A stretch of 64,000 bases of DNA from Oscillospiraceae bacterium (GCA_902787755.1 CADAHL010000010.1:1-64000); one strand, 5' to 3'. Counted from the stretch's first letter, positions 7,747 through 17,417 are shown. The notes: a model not told the origin generated them from the letters alone. A program made the numbers and translations.

Positions 7747-7910
7747 CTCTCCCGATCCTTCCGCTTGTTCCGGTCATAGCTCTTCCGATCCGGACCCACC
7801 CGGGTCACCGGGGACAGGCCCTGCCAGTCTCCCCGTTGAGCGGCGTAAAACTTCTTTTTCTCCCTCTTGCTCAGTTTGGCCAGAGGGATATATTTTTTCT
7901 CTCCGGTCAT
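7716..7910 (-). CDS. Small basic conserved-type protein
   Basis: A 64-residue, very Lys/Arg-rich protein (KLSKREKKKFYAAQRGDW and a basic tail) with no membrane segment. It overlaps the 71-residue gene upstream by ATGA and has GGAGG upstream, so it is probably a real translated gene. Its C-terminus lies inside the terminator hairpin at 7696-7746. Charge and size suggest nucleic-acid or ribosome binding, but this is inference. I do not recognise a named family with certainty. Confidence 0.6.
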   Translation of the reverse strand: MTGEKKYIPLAKLSKREKKKFYAAQRGDWQGLSPVTRVGPDRKSYDRNKRKDRERKSRDGEDRS

Positions 7911-8122
7911 CGATTCAGCCTTTCCTCCAGTTTCTTCAGATCCTCCGGTGTGAAGGTCGCGCCGTTGATGCCGCAGCGCAGGCAGGCCCGGTGGAAGGCC
8001 GCGCTGTCGATGCGCGTCAGTCCTGTGGCCAGAAGCTCCCGGGCTACCTTCTCGATATGCTCCTCGGTTATGCCGCTGTACCCCGCCGCGCGAATGGCTT
8101 CCCGCCTCCAGCTTTTGAACAT
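7907..8122 (-). CDS. Small hypothetical protein
   Basis: A 71-residue soluble protein (MFKSWRREAIRAAGYSG...). The ATG at 8122 follows GGAGGGG at normal spacing. The same open frame extends far upstream to 10039, but that part lies opposite the methyltransferase and EcfA1 genes and is not coding. Predicted to be mainly helical with a short CLRCG pair of cysteines. It is translationally coupled to the 64-residue basic protein downstream, so the two may act together. No family recognised. Confidence 0.6.
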   Translation of the reverse strand: MFKSWRREAIRAAGYSGITEEHIEKVARELLATGLTRIDSAAFHRACLRCGINGATFTPEDLKKLEERLNR

Positions 8123-8234
8123 GGGCCGCCCCTCCTTCCTATGCTGTCTACGATCAGTATACCACAGTTCGCAGAAAGGACAAGGCATGATTTTCCCCCG
8201 CGCCGGGAAGCCTTGGAAGGGAGGTCCTTTCCTA

Positions 8235-8263
8235 TTGACCGAACCGGGATTCCATGGTACAAT
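8235..8263 (+). promoter_or_regulatory. Promoter of the methyltransferase gene
   Basis: TTGACC (8235-8240), 17 bases, TACAAT (8258-8263), about 40 bases before the chosen start at 8303. Confidence 0.75.
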
Positions 8264-8302
8264 ACCATGAATATTTATGGGAAAGAGCCAAAGGTGAACG
8301 AT

Positions 8303-9163
8303 ATGTGGGTTTCCGATCAATGGAAGGAATTCGAGCTGCTGGACTGCTCCGGCGGCGAGAAGCTGGAGCGCTGGGGTGATTATATTCTGGTGCGCCCGGA
8401 CCCCCAGGCCATCTGGGAGACGCCCCGGCGGGATCCCCGCTGGAACGCCCGGGACGCCCGATACCGCCGCAGCGAGACCGGCGGCGGCAGTTGGGACAAG
8501 GGACATCTGCCCGCCAACTGGCAGATCCACTACAAGGATCTCTGCTTCAACGTCAAGCCCATGAATTTCAAGCACACCGGTCTGTTTCCCGAACAGGCGG
8601 CCAACTGGGACTGGGCCATGGAAAAGATCCGCGGGGCCGGCCGCCCCATCAGCGTGCTGAACCTGTTTGCCTATACGGGCGCCGCCACAGTGGCCTGTGC
8701 CAAGGCCGGGGCCAGCGTCTGTCACGTGGACGCGGCCAAGGGCATGGTGGCCTGGGGCAAGGAAAACGCCGCCTCCTCCGGACTGTCGGACGCTCCCATC
8801 CGCTGGATCGTGGACGACTGCGCCAAGTTCGTGGAGCGGGAGATCCGCCGGGGCCGCCGTTACGACGCCATTATCATGGACCCGCCCTCCTACGGTCGGG
8901 GTCCGGGCGGCGAGGTCTGGAAGCTGGAGCAGAATCTGTGGCCCTTCGTGTCCCTCTGCGCCGGCGTCCTCAGCGACGATCCCCTGTTCGTGCTGATCAA
9001 CTCCTACACCACCGGTCTCTCCCCTTCGGTTCTGAGCTACGTGACCGAGAGCATCTTTACCAGGAAATTCGGCGGCCGCTCCGACAGTCAGGAGCTGGCC
9101 CTTCCCGTGACCGACAGCGGTCTTTTCCTTCCCTGCGGCGCCACGTGCAGGTGGGAAAGCTGA
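8303..9163 (+). CDS. Class I SAM-dependent methyltransferase, RlmI-like
   Basis: A 286-residue protein with the SAM-binding motif NLFAYTGAATVACAKAGAS and the acceptor-site motif MDPPSYGRG typical of rRNA-type RNA methyltransferases related to RlmI/RlmL. There is no N-terminal PUA domain, so it is shorter than RlmI. I place the start at the ATG at 8303 (AAAGGTGA upstream); an upstream ATG at 8267 lies almost on the -10 element. The product is therefore probably a 23S rRNA methyltransferase, but the target base is not evident. A set of tandem repeats follows directly after its stop. Confidence 0.8.
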   Translation: MWVSDQWKEFELLDCSGGEKLERWGDYILVRPDPQAIWETPRRDPRWNARDARYRRSETGGGSWDKGHLPANWQIHYKDLCFNVKPMNFKHTGLFPEQAANWDWAMEKIRGAGRPISVLNLFAYTGAATVACAKAGASVCHVDAAKGMVAWGKENAASSGLSDAPIRWIVDDCAKFVEREIRRGRRYDAIIMDPPSYGRGPGGEVWKLEQNLWPFVSLCAGVLSDDPLFVLINSYTTGLSPSVLSYVTESIFTRKFGGRSDSQELALPVTDSGLFLPCGATCRWES

Positions 9164-9403
9164 CCGCCGCTGCCGGTGGCAGAAGAAGGCGGGCAGCTTT
9201 CTCCGCAGCGGTCGAAAAATCGGAGGATCAGCGTAAGCCCGAACGATTTTTCGGGCACCGCAAGGCGGTTCAGGCTGCGCCGCCGGTGGCGGATGCAGCA
9301 GACTCGCAATCTCCGCAGCGGTCGAAAAACGCGAGGTAAGCGAAGCCCGAAGCGTTTTTCGGGCACCGCAAGGCGGTCCAAGCTGACCGCCGCCGGTGGC
9401 TGC
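9164..9403. repeat. Two tandem 110-bp structured repeats
   Basis: The block starting CTCCGCAGCGGTCG occurs at 9201 and again at 9311, and its closing phrase CCGCCGGTGGC occurs three times (near 9170 with one insertion, 9281 and 9390). In each unit a stem flanks a variable loop. Copy 1 pairs CGAAAAATCG with CGATTTTTCG and copy 2 pairs CGAAAAACGC with GCGTTTTTCG, so three base pairs changed on both sides while pairing was kept. No T-run follows. The array fills the gap between the methyltransferase and ecfA1. Confidence 0.75.
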
Positions 9404-9439
9404 CAATATTTTCAAATCATCCCTATCAAAGGACGCGCT

Positions 9440-10258
9440 ATGAACGCTATCATTCGTTTTGAAAACGTACACCATACGTATTCCGAGGAAGCCCACGAAA
9501 GCCTCTCCGGCATCGATCTCAGCATCGAAGAAGGTACCTTTGTGGCGGTTCTGGGCCATAACGGCTCCGGCAAGTCCACCCTGGCCAAGCACATGAACGC
9601 GATCCTGACGCCTACTCAGGGCAAGGTTTTCGTCAGTGACCTGGATACCTCTTTGGAGGAAAACATTCTCGAAATCCGGCGCACGGTGGGCATGGTGTTT
9701 CAGAACCCGGATAACCAGATCGTCGCCAACGTGGTGGAGGACGACGTTGCCTTTGCCCCGGAGAACCTGGGCATTCCCAGCGACGAGATCCGCCGCCGGG
9801 TGGACGAGGCCCTTCGTCAGGTCGGCATGAGCGAGTTCAAGCTCCACGCCCCGCATCTGCTCTCCGGAGGCCAGAAGCAGCGCATCGCCATCGCCGGGGT
9901 GGTCGCGATGGAGCCCCGGGTCATCGTGCTGGATGAGCCCACCGCCATGCTGGATCCCCAGGGTCGGCGGGAGGTCATCTCCACCATCACCAGACTGTGT
10001 CGGGAAAAGGGCCTGACGGTGGTCCTCATCACCCACCACATGGAAGAATGCGTGGGGGCCGATCGGCTGATCGTCATGTCCAACGGCCGCATCGTGGCCG
10101 ACGGCACGCCGGTGGAGGTCTTCTCCCAGGTCGAGCTCATGGATCGGGAGGGCCTGTCCGTACCGGAGACCACCCGGCTGCTGTATGAATTGGGGCTTCC
10201 CACCGACGTTTTGGACGTGGAGTCCTGTGCTGAAGAGATCGCCCGGGCGTTCCGGTAA
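9440..10258 (+). CDS. ecfA1: ECF transporter ATPase EcfA1
   Basis: A 272-residue ABC ATPase, one of the two motors of the energy-coupling-factor module that drives uptake of vitamins and metals via exchangeable S components. Walker A GHNGSGKS is at 39-46. The Q-loop VFQNPDNQ, signature LSGGQKQR, Walker B VIVLDEPTAMLD and switch THHMEE are also visible. The ATG at 9440 has AAAGGA upstream; the open frame extends into the repeat array but without a ribosome site. It is first in ecfA1-ecfA2-ecfT-truA. No S component is encoded in the window, so this is likely a shared group II ECF module. Confidence 0.93.
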   Translation: MNAIIRFENVHHTYSEEAHESLSGIDLSIEEGTFVAVLGHNGSGKSTLAKHMNAILTPTQGKVFVSDLDTSLEENILEIRRTVGMVFQNPDNQIVANVVEDDVAFAPENLGIPSDEIRRRVDEALRQVGMSEFKLHAPHLLSGGQKQRIAIAGVVAMEPRVIVLDEPTAMLDPQGRREVISTITRLCREKGLTVVLITHHMEECVGADRLIVMSNGRIVADGTPVEVFSQVELMDREGLSVPETTRLLYELGLPTDVLDVESCAEEIARAFR

Positions 10259-10282
10259 TCATCATAGACCAGAGGAAACAGC

Positions 10283-11143
10283 ATGTCAGAAATCATCGTG
10301 GAGTCCCTGAGCCACGTCTACAGCGTGGGGACTCCCTTTCAGAAAACCGCAATTGAAAACATCAGTCTGCGTATCCCCCAGGGCCAGTTTGTGGGCCTTC
10401 TGGGGCACACCGGCTCCGGCAAGTCCACCTTTGTTCAGCACCTGAACGCCTTGCTGGCGCCCACCTCCGGCAAGGTCCTGGTGGGCGGAACGGATATCAA
10501 CCGGGACAAAAAGGCCCGGCGGGATGTGAAATGGCAGGTGGGTCTGGTATTTCAGTATCCGGAGTACCAGCTTTTTGAAGAGACCGTTTTTGCCGACATC
10601 GCCTTCGGCCCGAAGAACATGGGCCTGAAGAAGGAGGAGATCGAGGAGCGGGTCCGGGAAGCCGCCGGCTTTGTGGGCGTGGAAGAGGATCTGTTCCAGC
10701 GCTCGCCCCTGGAGCTGTCCGGCGGTCAGAAGCGCCGGGTGGCCATCGCAGGCGTTATCGCCATGCGGCCCGGGGTGCTGATCCTGGACGAGCCCACCGC
10801 GGGTCTGGATCCCGCCGGCTGCCGCCAGATCATGGACAATATCCGGCAATACCGGGCCGGCACCGGCGCTACCGTCATTATCGTCAGTCACAACATGGAC
10901 GATGCCGCCCGCCTGACGGAACGGCTTATCGTCTTCGATCACGGCCATGTCGCCATGGACGGCAGCCCCGAGGAGATCTTCTCCCAGCCGGAGAAGCTCA
11001 TCTCCATCGGTCTTGCCGTTCCCCAGTCCACCGCGCTGGCCATGGCGCTGCGGGAAAAGGGTCTGGATCTGGATGGCGCCGTCTTCACCCACGAGCAGCT
11101 GATCGCCGCCGTGCGGAAGCTGAAGGAGGTGGGCGCATGCTGA
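10283..11143 (+). CDS. ecfA2: ECF transporter ATPase EcfA2
   Basis: The second, non-identical ABC ATPase of the ECF module, 286 residues, with Walker A GHTGSGKST, Q-loop VFQYPEYQ, signature LSGGQKRR, Walker B VLILDEPTAGLD and switch VSHNMDD. It forms a heterodimer with EcfA1 on the cytoplasmic face. GAGGAAACAGC precedes its ATG. Its last seven bases overlap the start of ecfT, which points to coupled translation of the complex. Confidence 0.94.
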   Translation: MSEIIVESLSHVYSVGTPFQKTAIENISLRIPQGQFVGLLGHTGSGKSTFVQHLNALLAPTSGKVLVGGTDINRDKKARRDVKWQVGLVFQYPEYQLFEETVFADIAFGPKNMGLKKEEIEERVREAAGFVGVEEDLFQRSPLELSGGQKRRVAIAGVIAMRPGVLILDEPTAGLDPAGCRQIMDNIRQYRAGTGATVIIVSHNMDDAARLTERLIVFDHGHVAMDGSPEEIFSQPEKLISIGLAVPQSTALAMALREKGLDLDGAVFTHEQLIAAVRKLKEVGAC

Positions 11144-11934
11144 AGGATATCACGCTGGGCCAGTTTTTCCCCGGCGATACCATCGTCCACCGCCTGGATC
11201 CCCGAACCAAACTACTGGCGGTGCTGCTGTATATCGTGGCGCTGTTCCAGGCCAAGGGCTGGGTCGGCTACGGTCTCGTGCTTCTGGTCACCGCCCTGTG
11301 CATGGCCATGAGCCATATCTCCCCGAAAAACATCTTTAAGGGCATGAAGCCCATGCTGTTTATCATCGTGCTCACCGCGCTGCTGAACATCTTCTACACC
11401 GCGGGCACCCCCATCCTTCCCGGCTGGATCGTCACCTGGGAGGGCATCGACCGGGCGGTGAAGATGATCCTGCGGATCGTCCTCCTGATCACCGGCACCT
11501 TCCTTTTGACCTACACCACCAGCCCCATGGCCCTGACCGACGGCATGGAGGTCCTTCTGGGGCCCATGAAGAAGATCGGCGTGCCGGTCCACGAGATGAC
11601 GCTGATGATGAGCATGGCGCTGCGCTTTATCCCCACGCTGATCGAAGAGACCGACAAGATCATGTCCGCCCAGAAGGCCAGAGGCGCCGATTTCGAGTCC
11701 GGGAACCTGATCCAGCGGGCCAAGGCTCTTCTGCCCATTCTGGTTCCGCTGTTTGTCTCCTCCTTCCGCCGGGCCGACGAGCTGGCGGTGGCCATGGAGA
11801 GCCGCTGCTACCACGGCGGCAGCGGCCGCACCAGGATGAAGCAGCTGCGCATGGAGCGCCGGGACTGGATCGCGCTGGCCCTGTCCGTGCTGTTTCTCGC
11901 GGCTGTGATCGTGCTCAGGAGGCTGGGTCTGTAA
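11137..11934 (+). CDS. ecfT: ECF transporter transmembrane subunit EcfT
   Basis: A 265-residue integral membrane protein that links the two ATPases to the S component. It has about five to six hydrophobic segments and the two coupling-helix signatures of the family, KARGADFES and MESRCYHGG, which dock into EcfA1 and EcfA2. It overlaps ecfA2 by seven bases and shares one base with truA (TAATG). The order ecfA1-ecfA2-ecfT-truA is the one found in most Firmicutes downstream of the ribosomal protein operon. Confidence 0.94.
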   Translation: MLKDITLGQFFPGDTIVHRLDPRTKLLAVLLYIVALFQAKGWVGYGLVLLVTALCMAMSHISPKNIFKGMKPMLFIIVLTALLNIFYTAGTPILPGWIVTWEGIDRAVKMILRIVLLITGTFLLTYTTSPMALTDGMEVLLGPMKKIGVPVHEMTLMMSMALRFIPTLIEETDKIMSAQKARGADFESGNLIQRAKALLPILVPLFVSSFRRADELAVAMESRCYHGGSGRTRMKQLRMERRDWIALALSVLFLAAVIVLRRLGL

Positions 11935-12701
11935 TGGAGAGGAACATCGCCCTGCGCCTGAGCTACGACGGCAGCGCCTATCACGGCTGGCAGGTGCAGA
12001 AGACCGAGGTCACCGTGGCGGAGACGCTGGAGCAGGCCCTGACCAAGATCTGCGGCCACCCAGTGAAGACCGTGGGCTGCGGGCGCACCGACGCCGGGGT
12101 CCACGCGCTGCGCTACTGCGCCAATTTCCGCACCGACTGCCGGATCCCGGTCGACCGGATCCCTCTGGCGGTGAACTCCCGGCTTCCGGGCGACATCGCC
12201 GTATCCGACGCGGTCCAGGCCCCGGAGGACTTCAACGCCATCGGCTCCTGTATTCAGAAGGAGTATATCTACAGAATATGGAACAGCCCTATTCGGGATC
12301 CTTTCCTGGAAAAACGGGTCTGCTTTTACCCCCAGCACCTGGACATGGGTATGATGGCCAGGGCCGCCGCGGCCTTCGAAGGCACCCATGATTTCAAAGC
12401 CGTGCGCAGCGTGGGCACCGAGACGAAGACCACGGTGCGCACCGTGCACTGGTGCCGAGTGGAAAAGCAGGGAGATCTGATCACGGTCTCCGTCTGTGCC
12501 GACGGCTTTCTGTACAACATGTGCCGGGCCATCGTGGGCACTCTGGTCTATGCCTCTTACGGGAAGCTGCAGCCGGAGGAGATCCCTTCCCTGCTGGAGA
12601 TGGGCGACCGGCGTCTCACCGGCCCCACCATGCCGCCCCAGGGCCTGTACCTCAACCGGATCTGGTACGACGGCGCTGTGGGCGAGATGATGAGCCGCTG
12701 A
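11934..12701 (+). CDS. truA: tRNA pseudouridine(38-40) synthase TruA
   Basis: A 255-residue enzyme that isomerises uridines 38, 39 and 40 in the anticodon stem of tRNAs. The catalytic aspartate is D53 in GRTDAGVHA, and the family start LRLSYDGSAYHGWQ is intact. The start codon overlaps the ecfT stop by one base. It is the last gene of the ECF operon; cvpA begins 63 bases later. Confidence 0.94.
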   Translation: MERNIALRLSYDGSAYHGWQVQKTEVTVAETLEQALTKICGHPVKTVGCGRTDAGVHALRYCANFRTDCRIPVDRIPLAVNSRLPGDIAVSDAVQAPEDFNAIGSCIQKEYIYRIWNSPIRDPFLEKRVCFYPQHLDMGMMARAAAAFEGTHDFKAVRSVGTETKTTVRTVHWCRVEKQGDLITVSVCADGFLYNMCRAIVGTLVYASYGKLQPEEIPSLLEMGDRRLTGPTMPPQGLYLNRIWYDGAVGEMMSR

Positions 12702-12764
12702 GTTTATTTGTTCACATTTTCCTGCTACAATACTTTTGATCATTCGGTAAAGGATGAAAACGCT

Positions 12765-13484
12765 ATGATTAGAGTCATTCTTGATATTGTGCTTCTGGTG
12801 ATCGTCGCGCTGTGTACCTGGAGCGGATATAAACGGGGTCTGATCGGCGGTGTGGCCGGGATCCTCGCCATCGTCATCGCCCTGTTCGGCGGCAGCATGC
12901 TCTCCGCCGCCTATTCCAACGAGGTGATCCCCGCTCTGGAGCCCTTCGTGGACGGCTATATCGACTCCCAGATCACCCGCAGCGAGATTCTGGAGACCAT
13001 GGGCTACGGCAACACCGACCTGTCTCTGGACGATATCGTGGCCCGGGACAGCTCTCTGCGTTATGACTACGCGGTGGAGTGCATGAAGCTGGTGGGCTTT
13101 CACCAGGATCGGGCTGAGGAGCTGGGCAAGAAGGCCGTGACCCTGTCCGACCAGAGCGGTACCGGGATTACCGAGTCCGTCATCTCCGTTCTGTGCGAAA
13201 CGATCAGCTATGTAGCCGGTCTGTGCCTGAGTTTTCTGCTGCTGCTCATTCTTCTGGTGGCCATCGGCAACATCGGGAATCTCTCCTTCCGGCTGCCCAA
13301 TATGGAGCTGCTGGACGAGATCGGCGGCGCGGTGCTGGGCTTTATCAAGGGCTTTCTCTACTGTGTGCTGCTGTGCTGGCTGCTGAGCTTCCTGGGCCTG
13401 ATCATCGGCAAGGAGACTCTGGAGCACACCACCCTGGCCCGCTTCTTCCTGGCCATCAAGTTTGTCACCAGCAGCCTGCTGTGA
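12765..13484 (+). CDS. CvpA-family membrane protein
   Basis: A 239-residue protein with N-terminal hydrophobic segments (ILDIVLLVIVALCTWSGYKRG, then VAGILAIVIALFGGS), a soluble loop of about 100 residues and further hydrophobic segments near the C-terminus. The pattern GYKRGLIGGVAG matches the colicin V production / CvpA family of small membrane proteins of unsettled function. The ATG at 12765 has AAAGGATG upstream; an earlier ATG at 12708 lacks one. It sits between truA and clpE on the same strand, and could belong to either transcript. A TACAAT at 12726 could be a -10 element but has no clear -35. Confidence 0.75.
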   Translation: MIRVILDIVLLVIVALCTWSGYKRGLIGGVAGILAIVIALFGGSMLSAAYSNEVIPALEPFVDGYIDSQITRSEILETMGYGNTDLSLDDIVARDSSLRYDYAVECMKLVGFHQDRAEELGKKAVTLSDQSGTGITESVISVLCETISYVAGLCLSFLLLLILLVAIGNIGNLSFRLPNMELLDEIGGAVLGFIKGFLYCVLLCWLLSFLGLIIGKETLEHTTLARFFLAIKFVTSSLL

Positions 13485-13517
13485 GCGCTTTTTCACTTTT
13501 CCCCTGGAGGTATTCTG

Positions 13518-15845
13518 ATGCAGACTACAATGTGTTCCCGCTGCGGTAAAAACGTGGCAGTTGTATTTATCACCAAATATGAAAACGGCCAGACCGTCAA
13601 CGAGGGTCTGTGCCTCAAGTGCGCCCGGGAGCTGCACATCAAGCCCGTGGACGACGTGATCTCCAAGATGGGGATCTCCGACGAGGATCTGGACCGGCTC
13701 TCCGGCGATATGATGAGCGCCCTGAACGGCGCGGAAGAGCTGATGGGCATGGACCCGGAGGACAGCGATTCCGACGACGACGGAAAGACCGCCACCTTTC
13801 CCTTCCTCAACCGGCTCTTCGGCGGCCCCAACGGTCAGGCCGCCAACGCCCCCGGCAGCAGCAATGACCGGCCGCGCCAGGATCCGCCCCAGCAGCAGCC
13901 CAAGTCCGGCAAGCGCAAGTTTCTCGACAGCTACTGCATCGATCTGACTCAGCGGGCCAGAGAGCGGAAGCTGGACGCGATGATCGGCCGGGAGGAGGAG
14001 CTGGAGCGTGTGATCCAGATCCTGAACCGGCGGCAAAAGAACAATCCCTGCCTGATCGGCGAGCCCGGCGTGGGCAAAACCGCAATCGCCGAGGGTCTGG
14101 CCCAGCGCATCGCCATGGGAAACGTCCCCTACAAGCTCCAGAACAAGCAGGTCTTTCTGCTGGATCTGACCGCGCTGGTGGCCGGGACCCAGTTCCGCGG
14201 CCAGTTTGAGAGCCGGATGAAGGGCCTCATTGAGGAGATCCGTCGGGAGGGCAATATCATCCTGGTCATCGACGAGGTCCATAACATCGTAGGCGCGGGC
14301 GACGCCGAGGGCAGCATGAACGCCGCCAATATCCTCAAGCCCGCCCTGAGCCGGGGTGAGATCCAGGTCATCGGTGCCACCACCTTCACCGAGTACCGCA
14401 AGCACATCGAAAAGGACTCGGCTCTGGAGCGGCGTTTCCAGCCCGTTACGGTCAACGAGCCTTCGATCGAGGACAGCATCGCCATCCTCAAGGGCATCGC
14501 CCACTATTATGAGGATTACCACGGGGTGGAGATCTCCCCCGAGATGTGCCGTCAGGCGGTTGTGATGAGCGAGCGCTATATCACCGATCGCTTCCTGCCC
14601 GACAAGGCCATCGACCTGATCGACGAGGCCTGCTCGGACGTGAACCTCAAGGACGAGGGCATCAAGCGCCGGGAGTTTGCCCAGCGCGATCTGGAGAACG
14701 TGCGCTTCGAGCGGGAAGCCCTGATGAGCGACAACAGCGAGACCGATCCGGAAAAGTTGGATCAGCGCTACGCCCGCATCGCCAAGCTGAGAAGCCGGGA
14801 GATGCAGCTGGAGCAGGAGCTGAAGGAGCTGAACGCCCTGGGCCGCCCCAAGCTGACCGTGGACAATCTGGCCCGGATCATTGAACTCTGGACCAAGATC
14901 CCCGCCTCCAGCATCAAGGAAGACGAGCTGGAGCGCCTGGCGGAGCTGGACAAGCGGCTGAAGGCCCATATCGTGGGGCAGGATCAGGCCGTGGACGCGG
15001 TCTGCGCCGCCATCCGCCGGAGCCGCATAGGTTTGAAGGTCAAGCGGAAGCCGGTGAGCTTTATCTTTGTGGGCGGCACCGGTGTGGGCAAGACCGAGCT
15101 GGTCAAGCGCCTGGCCGCGGATATGTTCGACTCCCCGGAGAGTCTCATCCGTCTGGATATGTCCGAGTTCATGGAGAAGTTCGCCGTGTCCCGGATCATC
15201 GGCTCTCCCCCGGGCTATGTGGGCTACGATGAGGCGGGCCAGCTGACGGAGAAGATCCGCCGCAAGCCCTACTCCGTGGTGCTCTTCGACGAGATCGAAA
15301 AGGCCCACCCGGACGTGATGAACATTCTGCTCCAGATCCTGGACGACGGCCGCATCACCGACGCCCAGGGCCGGGTGGTGAACTTTGAGAACACCATCAT
15401 CATTATGACCACCAATGCCGGGAGCAACAACAAAACCACCAGCGTGGGCTTCGGCGGCACGCTCAGCGATATGAGTCGGGAGCGGGCCATGAAGGCTCTC
15501 AATGAGTTCCTGCGCCCCGAATTTCTGAACCGCGTGGACGAGGTCATCTGCTTTAACCAGCTCACCGAGGAGAACTTCCGGGCCATCGCCGGCCTGATGC
15601 TCACCGAAGTGGCCGAGGTCATCCGGGAGCGGAAGCTGGAGCTCAGCTGGGACGAGAGCATCATCGACTACCTGGTGCAGAAGGGCTATTCCGTCACCTA
15701 CGGCGCCCGGAACCTGCGCCGCCTGATCCAGAAAGAGATCGAAGACGCCATCGCCGCCCGTCTTATCGAGAAGCGGAGCGAAGAGATCCGTCAGATCCGC
15801 CTTTCCGCCGTCGACGGTCAGGTGAAGATCGACTGCGAGGCCTGA
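13518..15845 (+). CDS. clpE: ClpE-type AAA+ unfoldase with N-terminal zinc finger
   Basis: A 775-residue Hsp100 protein. The N-terminus is a CX2C-X22-CX2C zinc finger (C6, C9, C32, C35), the mark of ClpE, followed by an acidic and Gln/Pro-rich linker. The usual ClpA/ClpC N-repeat domain is absent. The first AAA+ module has P-loop GEPGVGKT at 181-188, a UVR/coiled-coil-like middle region (about 385-435) follows, and the second module has GGTGVGKT near 518-525. It unfolds substrates for ClpP under stress in Firmicutes. GGAGG lies seven bases before the ATG. No CIRCE or CtsR-like operator was recognised upstream. The macrodomain gene starts one base after its stop. Confidence 0.88.
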   Translation: MQTTMCSRCGKNVAVVFITKYENGQTVNEGLCLKCARELHIKPVDDVISKMGISDEDLDRLSGDMMSALNGAEELMGMDPEDSDSDDDGKTATFPFLNRLFGGPNGQAANAPGSSNDRPRQDPPQQQPKSGKRKFLDSYCIDLTQRARERKLDAMIGREEELERVIQILNRRQKNNPCLIGEPGVGKTAIAEGLAQRIAMGNVPYKLQNKQVFLLDLTALVAGTQFRGQFESRMKGLIEEIRREGNIILVIDEVHNIVGAGDAEGSMNAANILKPALSRGEIQVIGATTFTEYRKHIEKDSALERRFQPVTVNEPSIEDSIAILKGIAHYYEDYHGVEISPEMCRQAVVMSERYITDRFLPDKAIDLIDEACSDVNLKDEGIKRREFAQRDLENVRFEREALMSDNSETDPEKLDQRYARIAKLRSREMQLEQELKELNALGRPKLTVDNLARIIELWTKIPASSIKEDELERLAELDKRLKAHIVGQDQAVDAVCAAIRRSRIGLKVKRKPVSFIFVGGTGVGKTELVKRLAADMFDSPESLIRLDMSEFMEKFAVSRIIGSPPGYVGYDEAGQLTEKIRRKPYSVVLFDEIEKAHPDVMNILLQILDDGRITDAQGRVVNFENTIIIMTTNAGSNNKTTSVGFGGTLSDMSRERAMKALNEFLRPEFLNRVDEVICFNQLTEENFRAIAGLMLTEVAEVIRERKLELSWDESIIDYLVQKGYSVTYGARNLRRLIQKEIEDAIAARLIEKRSEEIRQIRLSAVDGQVKIDCEA

Positions 15846-15846
15846 T

Positions 15847-16374
15847 ATGGACAACACGATTCTCGGCCGCATTGCGGTCATACAGGGCGACATCACCGTT
15901 CAGCCGGTGGACGCCATCGTAAACGCCGCCAATACCTCCCTTCTGGGAGGCGGCGGCGTGGACGGCGCCATCCACCGGGCGGCAGGACCGGAGCTTCTTG
16001 CCGAATGCCGTACTCTGAACGGCTGCCGCACCGGCCAGGCCAAGATCACCCGGGGCTACCGTCTGCCCGCCAAGCATGTGATCCACACGCCCGGTCCCGT
16101 CTGGCGCGGCGGGAACCACGGGGAAGAGGAGCTGCTGCGCTCCTGCTACCGCTCCTGTCTGGAGCTGGCGGTGCAGAACGGCTGCCGGACCGTGGATTTC
16201 CCTTCCATCAGCACCGGCGTCTATCATTTCCCGCTGGAGAAAGCCGCGCCCATCGCCATCGGCACCATCGCCGGCTTTCTGGCGGAGCATCCGGATCTGG
16301 AACGGGTACGGATGGTATGCTTCGACGCCCGGACCCGGGCGGCCTATGAACGGGCTCTGGAGGATCTTCGATGA
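15847..16374 (+). CDS. Macrodomain protein, probable ADP-ribose/O-acetyl-ADP-ribose hydrolase
   Basis: A 175-residue single macrodomain of the MacroD type. Conserved [20 protein letters not shown] and the [10 protein letters not shown] loop bind the ADP-ribose diphosphate and distal ribose. Enzymes of this group deacetylate O-acetyl-ADP-ribose or remove mono-ADP-ribose from acidic residues. The gene starts one base after clpE and overlaps the rhomboid gene (ATGA), so the three are co-transcribed. A link between protein quality control and ADP-ribose removal is only inferred from this. Confidence 0.9.
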   Translation: MDNTILGRIAVIQGDITVQPVDAIVNAANTSLLGGGGVDGAIHRAAGPELLAECRTLNGCRTGQAKITRGYRLPAKHVIHTPGPVWRGGNHGEEELLRSCYRSCLELAVQNGCRTVDFPSISTGVYHFPLEKAAPIAIGTIAGFLAEHPDLERVRMVCFDARTRAAYERALEDLR

Positions 16375-16937
16375 AGCGTTTGGTTCGACTGCAGTATAAC
16401 TCCCCGATGGTCCTGAGCTTCGCGCTCGTCTCTCTGGGCGCGCTGCTGCTCGGGATCTTCACCGGCGGCGCCTCCACCCGGCTTCTGTTCTCCGTCTACC
16501 GCTCCCCTCTCAACGATCTGCTCACCTATCCCCGGTTCGTCCTCCACGTGCTGGGACACAGCAGCTTCAGCCACTACATCGGCAACATGATGCTGATCCT
16601 GGTCGTGGGACCGCCTCTGGAAGAAAAATACGGCGGGCGGAACCTGTTCTGGGCCATCTTCGTCACCGCCCTGGTGTCCGGCCTGGTCCAATGGCTGTTC
16701 TTTCCCCACACCGCTCTGCTGGGCGCCTCCGGGATCGTGTTTATGATGATCGTCATGTCCTCGCTGTCCGGTATGAAGGACGGTTATATCCCCATCACGC
16801 TGATCCTGGTGCTGATCCTCTATGTGGGCGGCGAGATCGTGGACGGCGTGGTCCTCAGCGACAACGTCTCCCAGCTGACCCATGTGATTGGCGGGATCTG
16901 CGGGGCCTTTCTGGGCCTGAGTATGAGGAAAAGCTGA
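16371..16937 (+). CDS. Rhomboid-family intramembrane serine protease
   Basis: A 188-residue polytopic membrane protein with the rhomboid catalytic dyad, Ser120 in GASG and His171 in LTHVIGG, plus the H63-SSFSHYIGN68-72 region that lines the active site. About six transmembrane helices fit the minimal rhomboid core. It cleaves transmembrane substrates within the bilayer; the substrate is unknown. The start overlaps the macrodomain gene by four bases and the stop overlaps the DUF523 gene by one base. Confidence 0.88.
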   Translation: MKRLVRLQYNSPMVLSFALVSLGALLLGIFTGGASTRLLFSVYRSPLNDLLTYPRFVLHVLGHSSFSHYIGNMMLILVVGPPLEEKYGGRNLFWAIFVTALVSGLVQWLFFPHTALLGASGIVFMMIVMSSLSGMKDGYIPITLILVLILYVGGEIVDGVVLSDNVSQLTHVIGGICGAFLGLSMRKS

Positions 16938-17401
16938 TGGTGTCTCTTTTGATCAGCGCCTGTCTGGTAGGCGAAAACTGCAAATACAACGGTGGAAACA
17001 ATGCGCTGCCGGAAGAGCTTCTTACGGCTCTCCGGCAGCGCTATCGTCTGGTGCCGGTCTGTCCCGAAGTGCTGGGCAGTCTGCCCACCCCTCGCTGTCC
17101 CAGCGAGCGCGCCGATAGCCGGGTGCTGACGCAGGACGGCCGGGATGTGACCGCGGCCTTTCTCTCCGGAGCGGAGCAGGCCCTGGCCGTCGCCCGGGCC
17201 GAGGGCTGCCGCCTGGCGCTTCTCAAGGAGCGCAGCCCCTCCTGCGGCCCCGACGGGATCTATGACGGCAGCTTTTCCCACCGGCTCGTCTCCGGTCAGG
17301 GCGTCGCGGCCGAGCTTCTGCAGAAGGCCGGCCTGAAACTGTTCGGCGAGAGCCGGATCGCGGAAATTCCGGAGGTGGAGACTTTTCTTAGCAATTCTTA
17401 A
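16937..17401 (+). CDS. DUF523-family protein
   Basis: A 154-residue soluble protein with the DUF523 hallmarks ISACLVGENCKYNGG at the N-terminus, CPEVLGSLPTPR in the middle and KERSPSCG further on. The three conserved cysteine-containing motifs suggest metal or thiol chemistry, but no activity is established for stand-alone DUF523 proteins as far as I know. It is translationally coupled to the rhomboid gene through TGATG. An upstream extension of the frame lies inside the rhomboid gene and is not used. Confidence 0.85.
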   Translation: MVSLLISACLVGENCKYNGGNNALPEELLTALRQRYRLVPVCPEVLGSLPTPRCPSERADSRVLTQDGRDVTAAFLSGAEQALAVARAEGCRLALLKERSPSCGPDGIYDGSFSHRLVSGQGVAAELLQKAGLKLFGESRIAEIPEVETFLSNS

Positions 17402-17417
17402 TTTCAGGTCGGCCCAC

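Noticed and set aside
12703-12731. Promoter before cvpA
   Set aside because: TACAAT at 12726 is good, but the only plausible -35 is either a poor match (TTTATT) or at 12-base spacing, so I did not list it.
11808-15896. Very long minus-strand open frame (over 1300 codons)
   Set aside because: It lies opposite truA, cvpA and clpE, all strongly supported on the plus strand. Long antisense frames are expected in this GC-rich codon usage, and the translation is His/Gly/Leu-rich without domains.
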